NCBI GenBank assembly: GCA_039881145.1
Contig: JAYKKI010000004.1
Coordinates: 50,205,001 to 50,269,000, forward strand
Direction of reading: 5' to 3'
Source: Druceiella hillmani
Taxonomy: Eukaryota > Arthropoda > Insecta > Lepidoptera > Hepialidae
Length of the DNA: 64,000 bases
Both the position numbers and the translations under genes were made by a program. Below, one piece after another: positions 48,721 to 61,407 of this stretch. A model generated the notes under the pieces. That model worked only from the letters and a program-made list of their open reading frames with translations, had not been told where the DNA came from and searched no databases. How positions within the stretch are numbered: the stretch's first letter is position 1; every line of letters starts with the position of its first letter.

Positions 48721-49066
48721 AGAGACTGACTATATGTTTAAAAGTCACAAAAGCATAGTACAAGTTATCGTAAACAGCTTTTGAATAGGAAATGATCAGT
48801 CTCATTTATGCCATAGTAAATATATAAAAGCTAAACTTGAATGATATTCATCGATTAAACTGAAATCAAAAAGTACGGGATTAAACTGCAAAGTGACTGA
48901 AAGTACAGGTCGCTCTCAAGATCAAAGAGTTACTCTTTTCTTTTGGTCTGAAGATAAAGCTCATGTCTGAAGATAAAGCCCAACTATATGAAGGTTAACC
49001 TCATGCCTGAGCTTATTTTTTCACATAGTTGGATTATTTCCATATCAGCTACGGTGCTAGTGGGAT

Positions 49067-49344
49067 ACACCTGGATGATTTTCAAGGTTGATTTTCTTTG
49101 AAATAGACAGTATTATGTACAGAATTCTATCAGAGATTGTATTTATGATTTTAATGTTACACCTGGATGATTTTCAAGGTTGATTTTCTTTGAAATAGAC
49201 AGTATTATGTACAGAATTCTATCAGAGATTGTATTTATGTTCTTAATGTTACACCTGGATGATTTTCAAGGTTGATTTTCTTTGAAATAGACAGTATTAT
49301 GTACAGAATTCTATCAGAGATTGTATTTATGATCTTAATGTTAC
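49067..49344. repeat. 92-bp tandem repeat, three copies
   Basis: acacctggatgattttcaag recurs at 49067, 49159 and 49251. Units are almost identical and differ chiefly near gatttt/ttctt/gatctt at the unit ends. Non-coding; about 520 bp before an ORP9 exon. Confidence 0.95.
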
Positions 49345-49862
49345 GACTTAGGCGTCTATGGATTTAAAGATACATCATTTTCATGTCTGTCCATAGTTGC
49401 TAATACGTTGTGTTTAACCTTATATATTACTGATTCCTAAACGTTATTTTCTTTATTCTGTCCAATATATTTAAAAGTCTAATGTGTGCTCAGCCTTTGA
49501 ACAATAATTAATATTCGAAGAAAATGTATGAAATGTTTTGTTTCTTTATTTCTTTCTTTTCCTTATATGCCAAGTTTACAATTGTTTCATACGTAATTTT
49601 TGGCATTGTTCTGCAAAGAATATTTCGTAATTACTTTTCATAGTAATGGAATGTAATTTTAATTAATATGTTAAATTTAATTTACGTCATACTTGCTTTC
49701 ATTAATATTCTAAGCTTGTGAAGTGATATTTTATTTTTTTTCCTTATGTAAGTATATAAGGAAAAAATAAAAAGAAAATTGTTAGTTTTTGTATAGCAAA
49801 AAAAAAAATTTATTGATCAATTTTGTTAAAGCTTCATTATAATTTGTCGTTTTTATTTTCAG

Positions 49863-49940
49863 AAATTGGAAACGCGAATATCGGAGATATCTGATGCAGA
49901 TGATAAAGCCAAGGGACAAACTGTTGTTGATCATGCAAAT
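49863..49940 (+). CDS. OSBPL9: ORP9 exon: coiled-coil linker part 1
   Basis: 78-nt, phase-0 exon between tttattttcag| and AAT|gtaagt, encoding KLETRISEISDADDKAKGQT then VVDHAN. It corresponds to the ORP9 stretch after the E-A-D-A-Y-L-Q region, a charged helical segment predicted to form a coiled coil. Continuous frame with both neighbouring exons. The call rests on position, frame and the flanking exons; the sequence itself is only modestly conserved. Confidence 0.85.
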
Positions 49941-50600
49941 GTAAGTAGTTTTAAGAAATCTTGAATAAATGTATTTTTGCTTGTCTTGTAAAGTCTTTAT
50001 GTACCGATTGGAAGTTATTTTAGAATATTTCTAGAGAAAAGTTATTTAAAGCAAAACTACAAAACTATTCCAGAAAGGCACCAGCAGGTTCATCGTATTA
50101 TAAATAAATGTCAATATATTTCTCTATTGAAACATTTTGCTTTTTTTTTTAAATATGAAGAAAATTTATGCTTAGAGTTGGAATTTGGTTCAGTTGAAAG
50201 CAGAAATAAAAATAGCGGTACAAGGAAAAAATATCTCATTGAAAAGTTAGTTCTAGACCAAATTTATTTGAAATGCAAGCTGGTTTTGATAATGATCAGA
50301 CACACAGTGTTCAAACATACAAGGAGCATAAAAAATAGCTATTTTGCAAAAATGTTAACGACATAACTTTGAGTGCATCGAAGGTATGAAATTTTGTCTT
50401 TGAATTGTTCGCTGTTGATTTTTTTTAAATTTAGGATCTATATAACATAAATGTCCTTGTTCCTTGCATCCAACAGCCACACAGTCATTGCATCCAACAG
50501 CGTTTTGCACAATTTCACTTGAATTTTGTGACAAATAGTGTTTTGTACCATGTTTTACTGCAAATTGACAGTTTGCGTTTTACAACCGCTCATGCACCGC

Positions 50601-51330
50601 TATGTGCATGAAACTTTGCCTGTAGATGCTTTGTACAAAGATCTTAATTAATATGGTCATTTAAAATGATACTGAAGTTTCATTTCTTATTTACAATTTT
50701 TAAGCTCCATTTTTGTATTATTAAGCTTTAAAGCGACATGCAATGAATTCCCTCTAATTTTATGAATATGATTTAAAAAATTAATTAGAAGTTTCAAAGA
50801 CTATGTGCATGAAACTTTGCCTGCAGATGCTTCGTATGAAGATCTTAATTAATATGGTCATTTCAAATGATACTGAAGTTACATTTCTTATTTAGAAATT
50901 TTAAGCTTCATTCTTGTATTATTAGGCTTTAAAGTGACAGGCAATGAATTCCCTCTAATTTTATGAATATGATTTAAAAAATTAATTAGAAGTTTCAAAG
51001 ACTATGTGCATGAAACTTTGTGTACGAAGATTTCAATTACTGTGCAGAAATATATTAAGAAAAATATAGTAGCCCACTTATAGAGTGATACTACAATATT
51101 TTTCGTGTTTGTAGGAACCAAACATTTTTTTTCACATATCCTTTTGAGTGGAGATAGCATTGTTTAGGTCATTTAAAATGATACCGACATTTTATTACTT
51201 ATTTTGAATTTTTAAACTCCATTTTTGAATTATTAAGGTTTAAAGTATGATAGGCAATGAATTCTCCTCTAATTTTACGAATATGATTGAACAAAATAAA
51301 TTCGAAGTTTCAAAGAAAATTATTTTGATT
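50601..51330. repeat. 201-bp tandem repeat, about three copies
   Basis: tatgtgcatgaaactttg recurs at 50601, 50802 and 51003. The first two units are near-identical. The third diverges after about 60 bp and resumes at about 51165 (gtcatttaaaatgatacc) to 51325, so it carries an insertion. Confidence 0.85.
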
Positions 51331-51849
51331 CATTTGCATCGACAACTTCGAAACGTATAGACAACTGCCGAAGATACACAAATAGGATTCTGCATTTGTT
51401 TATATCTATTAAAGTTGCGAATAGACTTGTTTATTAAAGATATGCATTAACACACGCTTGGCCGGTTTTTGAAGATTGCAATGTACAAATCTATAATTGT
51501 AATTAAATATTAGTGAATAGGATAATTAAAAAATAGTTTCGGGAATTCATTAGTGAATAACACAAATAAAATGTGAATTTTTTCCAAACAGTAAGAATAT
51601 CAATCATTCGTACCCTAAAGTGTTTATAATATGATTGTTGGCCACTGTTAGACCAAGGACCTAATGAGTATGTACTAGCAGTGTAATCAGTAAACTGCTT
51701 GCAGTTGGCATAGAGCTAGCCAAGCTAGAATATTTTGTCACATATTATGCTGCACTGCCAGTTTCATCTAATATAAAAGTAGACCTACTTGTAAAATATT
51801 TCTACATTATAATTCAATTTTAAATCAAAATATAATAAATTGAACTGAT

Positions 51850-52290
51850 TAATGAATATAATAAATTTAAATAGTGTAATAAATCAAACAAATCCTTTAA
51901 AAACCCTTCTTTATTTAAAAGTAAAAGTAACTTCAAAGTGAATGATTCAATGTAGCACACATTGAATCATGTGCAATGATTTCTTTACAGAAATTTAAAT
52001 CTTTTTTTTTTTAATTCAAAACGAACTGTTGATAAGTTTCTACAGAGATGTAAAAATTAGAAAGCGTTACGTTAATGAATGTAATAAATTTAAATAGTGT
52101 AATAAATCAAACAAATCCTTTAAAAACCTTTCTTTATTTAAAAGTAAAAGTAACTTGAAAGTGAATAATTCAATATGTGCTTGTGCAATGATTTCTTTAT
52201 AGAAATTTAAATCTTTTTTTTTTAATTCAAAACTGTTGATAAGTTTCTGGAGAGATGTAAAGAAAAATTAGAAAGCATTTAAAAGCTGAA
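51850..52290. repeat. Two-copy tandem duplication, about 222 bp
   Basis: aataaatttaaatagtgtaa starts both units (about 51862 and 52083). Both share tcaaacaaatcctttaaaaa, the ttaaaagtaaaagtaact block and tgttgataagtttct. Indels distinguish the units. Confidence 0.85.
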
Positions 52291-54850
52291 AATTGGAGGA
52301 ACCATCAAATAATAATAAGGAAAACTGATGAATTTGATTTCGTACAGAAGCTAAAAAATTGAAGGTGCAGAAAAAATTATAAAACTTGTAGATAAATTTG
52401 TTTGAATAGTTAATTTCAAATCTTGTTTCGGTTTTTGTCACACTTGCCCATTTTGTATGATGTAAAATTTGTGATGGGAAAATGAAATTTTGAGATGCAA
52501 GTTTGCGCGGGCTTGCTTTTTAAATCGTTGGGATTTGTCACCGAAAGTTTTGTGAGTTGGTGGACTTGTCAGTGTTTTTCAAAGTATTTATGATACTGTT
52601 AAAAGATACAAACTTTAACGCATCTAAGATGTGTAAAACAAGCTTTTCAATAATATATTAAAATTAAATATAAATTTCCAATATCAGGGGAGAGACACAT
52701 TAAATATACCACTTCCTCTTGTTTTGTTGTGTTTCTTCATTAATTAGATATTATTCCAGAAAAGAGTGATACTATGGGGATAAGAAGAAGAAGAAGAAAA
52801 AATGTATGATATTATGGGGATAAGTAGAGGGCTGAATACCCTTGAATATACTACTCAAAGAGGCTCAGTAGGAGTCACTCTACCACAGACAAGCACCGTA
52901 AAGAAGAAAATACCTGATAGGCTAAAACTGTTAATTGACAATTACAAATGAGTATTTTATATGCTGAATCAAGTTACGAATGCCATGCTTTTTGAGCCTG
53001 GAATAAATGACTCATTCTATGTACTCTTGAGAAAATTGTTACCTCGAATTTTTAGCATTTTTCATGAAACACTATTTTACAAATTGATGACTGCCATTTC
53101 TCAACACCTTTAAATACATTTCTTTATAATTTTTTATACCTTGAGGTGCACCAACATAATAGATCTAAAGATTTTTTGTCTCGTTAAGAATTTTTTATCT
53201 ATTCAACACAAAAAGAACATTATACATTAAAAGCATTTTTTTATTTTTCGAATGAGTCTATTTGCTACAATCATAGTCATCACACAAGGCATACTTCATT
53301 CATTATTTTTCAATAACAGAATTTATTAATGTAGTAAAGAATATTTATTATAAAATATAATTAACACTATCTCAAAAATTTTTAATAGTTTTTGATAAGA
53401 AAAGAAAACAAAATGGCCCTTTTTTCTCATTTCAAATGGGCACTTAAGATAAAGATTATGAAAATATCTGCTAAAAACTATTTACATGCTATTCTTGAAA
53501 CACTTCAGATATTATATCTGCTACAGATATTTTTTCATTTTTATTTCCAGATCCAAAAATACACAACTTCTTACAGTATTTATCTATATTTCTAGGATAC
53601 AACTACTTAACTATCTCTTGGTCACGTGATATCTTTTTAAAATTCATTTCAAGAATTTGAACTAGCGACTAACGAGTTGACAACCATTAATAATAGCAAT
53701 TTTTGCAGTAAGGTAATCCCTTAATTTCGTTGTGAAATTGGATCAGCTATTTGTCACAAGAGCATTGATATTCTGCATTTCTCGTGAGAAGTTTACTATG
53801 GCTACTATTATGTATACTTATTGTTTTCAAAGTTGATAGCTAGTCCACTTTTTGGACTATTGTACTCATAGCATTGTCTCCTTTACTTTACTTAGCATAT
53901 ATGTCGGCTAAGCCATGACAATAACGGTTGTCTCATTGTTTGCTTTAAAAACCGGCATGTAGAATTGCACTGCATTGTCCGTCACTTTATCGTCTTTTAA
54001 CATGCTACTGCTAATGCTATTTTTCATTGACTTGAGAGAAAAAATAGTATCATATAAATTTACGAGTAGAAGAAACAAAAGGATGGAGCTATTTCGCCAA
54101 CGATGACATCTCTCTATTTTGTCTATAGATGAAAGGAGATGCATTTTTATAGCTTATATTGTCTTTGTCGTGCGTCAAGTAATATTTACTTGTCATGTCC
54201 TTTTTAACGTTGACTTCAAATTCTCGATTATAAATTTTTTATTTCTTTAGATAGTCTGAAGTATTTCACAAAATAATTACTCAGTAACGTAAATGGATCC
54301 AAGACATGAGTTGACGATTGTTAGTTTTTGGAACGTAGTATAGTATATCATCATAGTTGTCCTCGGAAAGCTTTAGCAATTAATGAAATTCAGTAATAAG
54401 TAAGTTGAGAGAAGTAAATAATTAAGCAAATTTTTCATAAATGAGATTTCTATAGATATGTCTCAGTCTAACAAATGACTATTGGTTTAAAAATTTGTTG
54501 GTATACACATAAGTGGCTTTGAAATGAAAAGGAAATGTTTAAAAGGCACAAGAGAAGATTATACAGATATGAGAGGAAATAATTGCAAAACTTCCATAAT
54601 GGCAGAAATTTTTTCTTTAAATTATTTTGATTTCACTAATCTGAGAACAGTTCGCATTATACAAAATAAGAAATTTTTGAGCTATTTGAGTTATTTTAAC
54701 TGGTTGATGAATTGTGATGAATTATTCAACCAAATTAAAATTTGTGTTTTTAATTTGGTTGATGAATTTCTTTTTCATTTATTCTATTATTAATCACAAA
54801 TTTATAAATAAAATAATCTCTAACTAAATGTCTGGTTTCTCCTTTTGCAG

Positions 54851-54901
54851 GCGATGTTGGATAACATCAAACATTCCATAGTGCTTCTTCAAATTGCCAA
54901 G
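54851..54901 (+). CDS. OSBPL9: ORP9 exon: coiled-coil linker part 2
   Basis: 51-nt micro-exon between ccttttgcag| and AAG|gtatag, encoding AMLDNIKHSIVLLQIAK. The string IKHxIVLLQIAK is strongly conserved in ORP9 of animals and is the best single identifier of the family in this window outside the PH domain. Phase 0 at both ends. Too short to be found as an open frame. Confidence 0.93.
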
Positions 54902-56431
54902 GTATAGTATTTTTTTTGAAAATAACATTTTTCTATTGATAATTTGTCTATTACTTCATAGTTTGTATATTTTACATTTGAATCTTAATTCACTTTCTTT
55001 ATGACTCACTTTTTTTAATGAATCGTAATAGATAGCCCTTTTACCTCACTGGATTATAGTGAAATCAGCCCGGTATTAATACGTTCACATAACTTTTTAT
55101 TTTAATGCAATTTTCTGTCAAAATAAGTTTGAAGTTGTACATGAAGTGTACTTAGTTACATGTAAAATTGTAAATTTAATTTACGTAACACCTATATAGG
55201 ATACAGCAAGAAAATTTGCTAGTAATTAATCTAGAATTGTTAATAAAAAAAACTTAACATTTTAATCTTTACTAGGCGGGATCAACTGAAATTAAAACAC
55301 TTTGTCATTTTGAGCTTCATATTTATTTATGTGAATGGTTTTGTAGATTTTTTCAAAAACTTTGTTTTTGGGAGTTGTCATGTTTGTATTAATTTTTAAA
55401 AACAAATCTTTATGCTACATACTTTCACTAGATTGTAATCTATTATCTGTTTCTTTAATGTTTAGGCTGTTTGAAGTATTATGTAATACTTTACATAGGC
55501 TGACACATTTTTACACATTGTTACCGAACCGTGAATAAACAAAACCTTGGATTCCGAATATGTGCTATACTAGATTTGCCTATGGTTCTCTTTTTTCCTG
55601 TCTGTAGTTATGACTTTTGTATAATTTAACACTGTTAATTAATACTTATTTTATTTAATATAAATAGTATTAGTTGAAAGTAACTCGAAAAATTGAGTAA
55701 CAAACAATAAAAACACGATCAACAAAAAAACTATTGGAATTGTAAATGGACATACAAATTAATCGCAAGTTTTATTTGACGCTTTATTTTATTTAGCGAT
55801 ATTAACACCATTTGGATATTGCTATAAAAATGTTAAACTGTTACCAGATAATTAAAAATCTTTCAATAAATTTCACATCTTTTTGCTAAATAAGATAACC
55901 CTTTGTTTGCGAGTGACTTGTGTGTGTGTTTGTGGAAATACATATATTATTTTTATCATGTACTATCTACATAACATAATAACTGTTGAGGTAATAATTT
56001 TAAGATGATGTATGGTACTGAACATTAATTTGAGGTAAAAACAATTTTAAAAAATAATTTCTAAAACATAAAATGGTCCAGAATGTACCTTTTTCATTTG
56101 TAACAGATGCAAGCTTCTGTGAAATGAGTTATGAAAATATTTATCGTAGATTGTGATTCATTAGTTTAAATTTTATCAAATTTTGGAAATATCAAAATTT
56201 TATTGTGAATTGATTATCCTGTGTAAATAAGTCTGTGCTAGAAAGTTGCACGATCTGTATCCTGGTATCATAACCATTTGCAATTATTTTTTTTCTAGTC
56301 GGAATAATTAATTTTATTGTAGGTCCGCAAGATTTTTGAACTTCCCTAATTTTTACAACTTCTCTATTTTTATGATCTTCACCAGTGTTTACAGTTTGAT
56401 TTCTAATCTAATCGCTTTTATTACTTTCCAG
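54902..56431 (+). other. OSBPL9: ORP9 intron (1.5 kb)
   Basis: AT-rich; no further coding exon recognised. Vertebrate ORP9 has about a dozen extra residues between the two flanking exon sequences, so a small phase-0 exon here cannot be excluded. Confidence 0.75.
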
Positions 56432-56507
56432 AATACCGTTAATCCAGTAAACGGCGTTTATCAAGGTTCTTCCACTGTTCCGTTGCCTCCATTGCACGCT
56501 AAATCAG
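56432..56507 (+). CDS. OSBPL9: ORP9 exon: linker after coiled coil
   Basis: 76-nt exon between ttactttccag| and TCAG|gtttgt, encoding NTVNPVNGVYQGSSTVPLPP then LHAKS plus one base. It matches the conserved T-x-N-P-V-x-x-x-Y-Q motif that follows the LLQIAK segment in ORP9. The low-complexity Ser/Pro stretch begins here and precedes the FFAT motif (ER VAP binding) and lipid-transfer domain in known ORP9 proteins; these would be encoded beyond 64000. It ends in phase 1, so the next exon begins with two bases of a split codon. Confidence 0.9.
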
Positions 56508-57347
56508 GTTTGTATGATTGTATTTAGATGTGTCATATGTTGTTAAGATGCAATATGTTTATAATTGGTACCAACCTTTAGCTTTAAAACATTTACAATT
56601 GTATACCCTCCTTCTTAGTGTGGATTGCACAACTACAAATTAGACTTAACAATATTTTAGAGTTCTGTAACAAAATTGTTAAGTCTAAGAAGCTTTATAA
56701 TTTTTTTAAAATCATAACCTCTGTATCTCATATAAACATAAGTGACAAATTCGTATCTACCCTCGTTTATTAATAATTTTCAAAAATATAAAGAAATATG
56801 ACATGTGGCACAACTATTCTTGTCTATGTTTCAAATTCATAAAACTGTTAGAAACCTATAAGATTGTTAAAACATTGACCAAAGTAAAAAAAAACCTCAA
56901 GTTTCTACCATTTTAAACCTATTTAAATGAAATTTTATTTTAGACCTATTTAAATACAATAATTTATATGGAAATCTCAATTAAAATTTAGCAAAAAAAT
57001 TCATTTAATGTTGAGTCTAGTAAATGTTATCTCTTCATCACATTTTCATTACTAAAATTGTCCCGGAATGATCTTATTCTGACCGAACCAGAAGTTAGGA
57101 TACAGAGCATGAAGTTCTTTTGCCTTCTATTTCACTCGTAACAGTCGGTTGACAATTTGATTTGAATAGTATGGATTTATTGGTTCTTTTGGCAGTCCAT
57201 TGTGTACGCAGCATTCTCTTTCAGCATCATATTTCAAAAGCATTGATCTATCTGTTGCTAATGGACCTTTTTGCACTCATTGACACAATTAACCGCCCAC
57301 CCAGTTTTCTTGATAGTTTCAGGAGTTTTGAATATTAGTGCTTAGAG

Positions 57348-57385
57348 AAAATTTCACGCAATTTGCTTAAATTGCGTGAAATTTT
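57348..57385. repeat. Perfect 17-bp hairpin
   Basis: aaaatttcacgcaattt (57348-57364), loop gctt, then the exact complement aaattgcgtgaaatttt (57369-57385). Followed by a T run on the plus strand, so it superficially looks like a bacterial terminator, but it lies in an insect intron. Confidence 0.9.
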
Positions 57386-57999
57386 TTTTTGTTTATGCAC
57401 GTTTGATTTTGTTAGAAATTGTTTTTATTTGTGACAAGTATAAAATAATATTTTAGTCTTATTTGTATTATCTTTTCGCTAATGGATCTTCTTTTGGAAT
57501 ATGGAGTTTTGGAATATGCAAGTGTATCGGACCGATTTTCAGAATGCTTCTAACAATGAGTTGGTCATCATGAACCGAAGTGCACCTTTGTTAGCCCTAT
57601 TCTAGTCTCTATTTGTAAAAGTTAGTCTCCTGGAAACATTGGACTGCATTTCATAACATTGTTCATGGTATATTAAGTGCTGGGTGACGCAATATTGGCT
57701 GTATCTAACATTTGTAATCCCAGCTCTTCCAGTTGTGTCTAATGGAATTTTTTCTTCATTTAAAAAATTCTGAGAAATTTCAAACAAATTAACCTGAATC
57801 CTAACAGCAATAGAAATTGGAGTCACCATAACTCAATCATCATTAGGTTCTAATGTTATTTCCCATACAAATTAATACAGTTTTATTTTCCACTGGTGGA
57901 TAGTTTAAAGGAGAGCAGATTAGATATTGCCAGCTATTTCGATACATGTATGGTTTTCTTTGTTACTATATCAATTAACTCAAAATTTATATCTTGACA

Positions 58000-58520
58000 T
58001 TGAGAGTATGTTCCACTAGCCGCTCAAACCGATTCCACTAGCTTGTCAACAATGTAACTGTCAGTTCAAGTGGAACGAGTTATGAACAATGCCTATTTTT
58101 TCTTATGTATTAATCGTTAGGTAATAATTTACACTTACAAAAGTGTAATTTAATTTCTATAATAATTTGATGATTGTTTGCATGTTTTGTGACTTTTTGT
58201 GTAACCCTTATTTTTATTATGTATTTCATGGAGCTGCATAAAGTGATTCTCTTCGTCACCATGTTTAAATTGAAAAGACAATATAAATTTATTTACGTAT
58301 GCTTCATACATCAACCACCACCCACGTTGACATGTAAGTCGGCATGGGCCAGCACTCACTTCTCTAGTAGTAGGTGTTGCATGGGCTCGAAATGGTCGTG
58401 AACAATGACGCCATCAATGACGTTTTGATCACGACCGCAACAACTGTGGTCACCAAGTGGAACGATACAGTGAGCATTTTGAACGTTGCGATCGCATAGT
58501 GGAACGTACTCTTAAAACGT
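58000..58520. mobile_element. MITE-like element with short terminal inverted repeats
   Basis: Left end gagagtatgttccacta (about 58001) and the right end read inward, aagagtacgttccacta (about 58515), match at 15 of 17 positions. Subterminal ttccacta/agtggaac motifs recur inside (about 58030, 58070, 58455). The interior is more GC-rich than the flanks and has no transposase. TSD not resolved. Confidence 0.55.
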
Positions 58521-58597
58521 TGATTTGACTTTAGAGAAAAGAAAAATGAATGTTGAACGGTGTGAAATTTTATGATGTTCAAGTGTAGTAACACATT

Positions 58598-58603
<6 letters not shown>

Positions 58604-58628
<25 letters not shown>

Positions 58629-61407
58629 ATTTATCTCCTTTAGACCTGCAATCTGCCTCGTCAGGGCATTTAGCTGGTGGTTATGCATTTCATGTAGCTT
58701 GCATGGTATTCGCCCAGTGGCAAATCCATATATAGGATATGATATTACGTATTATGGGAGGAGGTCCTGGGGAGCTCTCCTTTTTATACGCTTAAATTTG
58801 CAATTGGACTGCATCAGATTTTGAGCGAGCTCGTTGGGATGACTCTCCATACGACGAGAGTATGACTCTAGCTTTTTTATAATTTCCTCCTTTACTGCAG
58901 GTATCTTTAGATCTCGGTGGAGCTGAGAGTTCGTGATGAACCATGGAGCGTTCGTTATCATTCGGAGCATTTTAGATTGAAAACGGAAAATTTTTAAATT
59001 TGAATTTGCGGCGGTTCCCCATAGTTCCGCTCCATAAGACCAAATTGGTTTTATAATAACTTTGTACACGAGAAGTTTGTTGTCCAGGGAGAGGTTAGAT
59101 TTCCGTGCCAGAAGCCAGTAGAGTTTGCGGAGATGTATAACCAGGGCTTTTCTTTTGGTGAGTATATGCTTCTTCCACGTAAGGCGTCTGTCCAAGTATA
59201 TACCCAAGTAACGCACGTCTTCAGACTGGGGTATTGGTATGTTGTTAAGTTCGACTGCGGGACACGTATCGTGTCTAAGGGTGAATGTTACGTGCACCGA
59301 CTTAGTTTCGTTTGCCTTTATGCGCCAGTCTTTGAGCCAGATTGAGACTTCATTTAGACTTTTCTGCAACATGTCCGATGTGGTCACTGGATTTTCATGA
59401 CTTGCAATCAGAGCAGTATCGTCAGCAAATGTTCCTATGAGAACCTCTTCTGTAGTTGGTAGGTCGAAGGTATATATTAAATACAGTATCGGGCCCATTA
59501 CACTGCCCTGAGGAACACCTGCCTCAATCTCATAGAGACCCGTTCTGTCTTCTCCGTGCTTTACATAAAAATGCCATTGTTGGAGATATGATTTTAAGAT
59601 CAGGTAATAGTTTATAGGTAGAGCTTGCAGGATCTTATAGAGTAGACCTTCATGCCACACACGATCAAACGCTTGTGATATATCTAAAAATGCTGCCGAG
59701 CAATATCTCCTCTGTTCGTATGAGTCATTGATCTTCTCAACCAGACGGTGGACCTGTTCAATAGTTCCATGAGCTTCGCGGAAGCCAAACTGATGATTTG
59801 GGACTATTTTAGATTTAGTGAGTTCTGGAGTCAAGCGTTTCAGAATCAGGATTTCCAAGATCTTGGAGGCAACAGGCAGTAAACTAATAGGGCGGTAGGA
59901 CGAGACACTTTCTGGATTCTTGCCAGGTTTAGGTATTAGGATAATTTCAGCTACTTTCCATTGGGGAGGCACAAATTCTCGTCGCAGAATAGCGTTATAG
60001 ATCGCTGTTAGGAGTGCAATTGCTGCGTAGGGAAGCTCTGTCATGACTTTCGCTGTAATTAGGTCGTAACCAGGTGCCTTGTTTATACAAAGTTTTCGGA
60101 TTGTGGAGCAAACTTCTCCAATAGTGAACTTTTTAATTGGAGGGGAAAGCTGGTGAGGTGCAGAGAGAGCCTCCATCACTTGGTCTATCTTGGTCGAGCC
60201 AGAAGCAGAGTTTGGAGTAAACACTCGGAACAGATGCTCAGCGAACAGTAGAGATTTTTCAGTGTCACTTTTTGCCCAAGTCCCGTCATTCCGGCGTAGT
60301 GGTGGTTGAAGTGCAATTGGGATTTGGTTATTTTCCACAGGGAGTAATCCGTTGCAGATGTTGCATCCAAGCTAGATAAGTGATTTCCTATTTCAGTGTT
60401 TCTTAGATTATTGAGAATGCCCTTGACATGCTTGGCAAGTTTGTTGAACTGTTTTCTATCTTCGGGGAGTCGGGTAAGTTGCCACTGCTTTCTGGCTTGT
60501 CGCTTTTTTTGTATTAAATTAGTTGCGATTTGTGGATACATAGGGATTATTTCGGTAGCCCTATGATGGGGTGTTGCGCCCCAGGCAGCCGACTGAATGC
60601 AACTGTTAAAGGTTTCGATAGCTGTGGTGATGTCATCATTCGATTTGAGCACAATATGCCTGTCCAGTGTATTTTCCATAATTTCGCGAAAGTATTCCCA
60701 ATTCGTTTTTTTTCGAATGGATTTTACAGGGTTTGATCACTTCTACGAATTTGTTATGCAGTTCGGCTACAACGGGTGAGTGGTCTGAGGATAGATCATA
60801 GCTAGATTGACAGTATAAAGCCGATATTGGAATGCCTTTAGTGACGAAGAAGTCCACCAGATCTGGCTTTTTTTTTGGATCGGTTGGCCAGTAGGTCGGT
60901 TTCCCAGTGGAGTTCACAGTGAGGTTAAGCTCCTGGACGGTTTTCAAGAGTTCGCGGCCCTTGGTAGAAGTGGTTCTTGAGCCCCAGTTCGTATGTTTGG
61001 CGTTGTAGTCTCCTCCAGCAATAAATTTGTTGCCGAATTGTTTAAAGAACGACGTGTATTGCTCAGTCTTCAAGTTGTGCTTGGGGGGTATATAAAGGGC
61101 TGCAATCTGTATTGGACCATTTGAGCTTTCAATAGATATGATAGTGGCCTGAATTTCATTACTACTGTGCGGATTGTGGACGTAATGTTTGATGTTCTTT
61201 CTTATCAGTATGGCAGATCCTCCATGTGCTGCACCGTCAGGATGATTTGTGTAGTAGACATTGTACTCGGCACTTCAAAATGACTTCTGACGGTGAAGTG
61301 CGTTTCGGAAATCAACATAAGATCCACTTTATGTGCATGCAGGAATGATATCATTTCTTGAGTATGGTTTGACAGCCCATTTGCATTCCACAAGGCGAGG
61401 ATTACGG
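58604..61407 (-). pseudogene. Jockey ORF2 (endonuclease-reverse transcriptase), three frameshifts
   Basis: ORF2 overlaps the end of ORF1 (frame -1; the LWNANGL start of the endonuclease lies just past the ORF1 stop at 61404-61402). AP-endonuclease motifs: LWNANGLSNHTQEM, SETHFT, GGDYNAKHTNWGS and SDHSPVV (final D-H pair). RT motifs: SYRPISLLP, AFLDISQAFDRVW (motif A), GVPQGSVMGPILY (B), FADDTALIAS (C) and YLGIYLDRRLTWKKH. Coding runs from 61407 to the stop at 58752, followed by a short 3'UTR. One-base shifts disrupt the frame near 61270 (inside the endonuclease), 60730 and 60343 (between endonuclease and RT). The RT part alone is open for 528 codons (60338-58752). As it stands the element cannot make a complete ORF2 protein. 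Confidence 0.9.

Larger units (their letters stand above)
36099..49862 (+). other. OSBPL9: ORP9 intron (13.8 kb)
   Basis: Donor gtgagt, acceptor tttattttcag. Contains several transposon relics and tandem repeats listed separately. Stretches 37270-39780, 43680-44590, 45260-46430 and 48720-49060 are AT-rich with nothing I can support. Confidence 0.85.
49941..54850 (+). other. OSBPL9: ORP9 intron (4.9 kb)
   Basis: Contains the 201-bp and about 222-bp duplications listed separately. The stretch 52290-54850 has a GAA-rich tract at about 52780-52800 and otherwise AT-rich sequence with short chance frames only. Confidence 0.85.

Noticed and set aside
53908..54144. Minus-strand 78-codon open frame within an ORP9 intron
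   Set aside because: No conserved motif or splice evidence; not supported as a gene.
59133..59345. Plus-strand frames opposite the Jockey RT, also at 60530-60779
   Set aside because: Antisense shadows of LINE ORF2.
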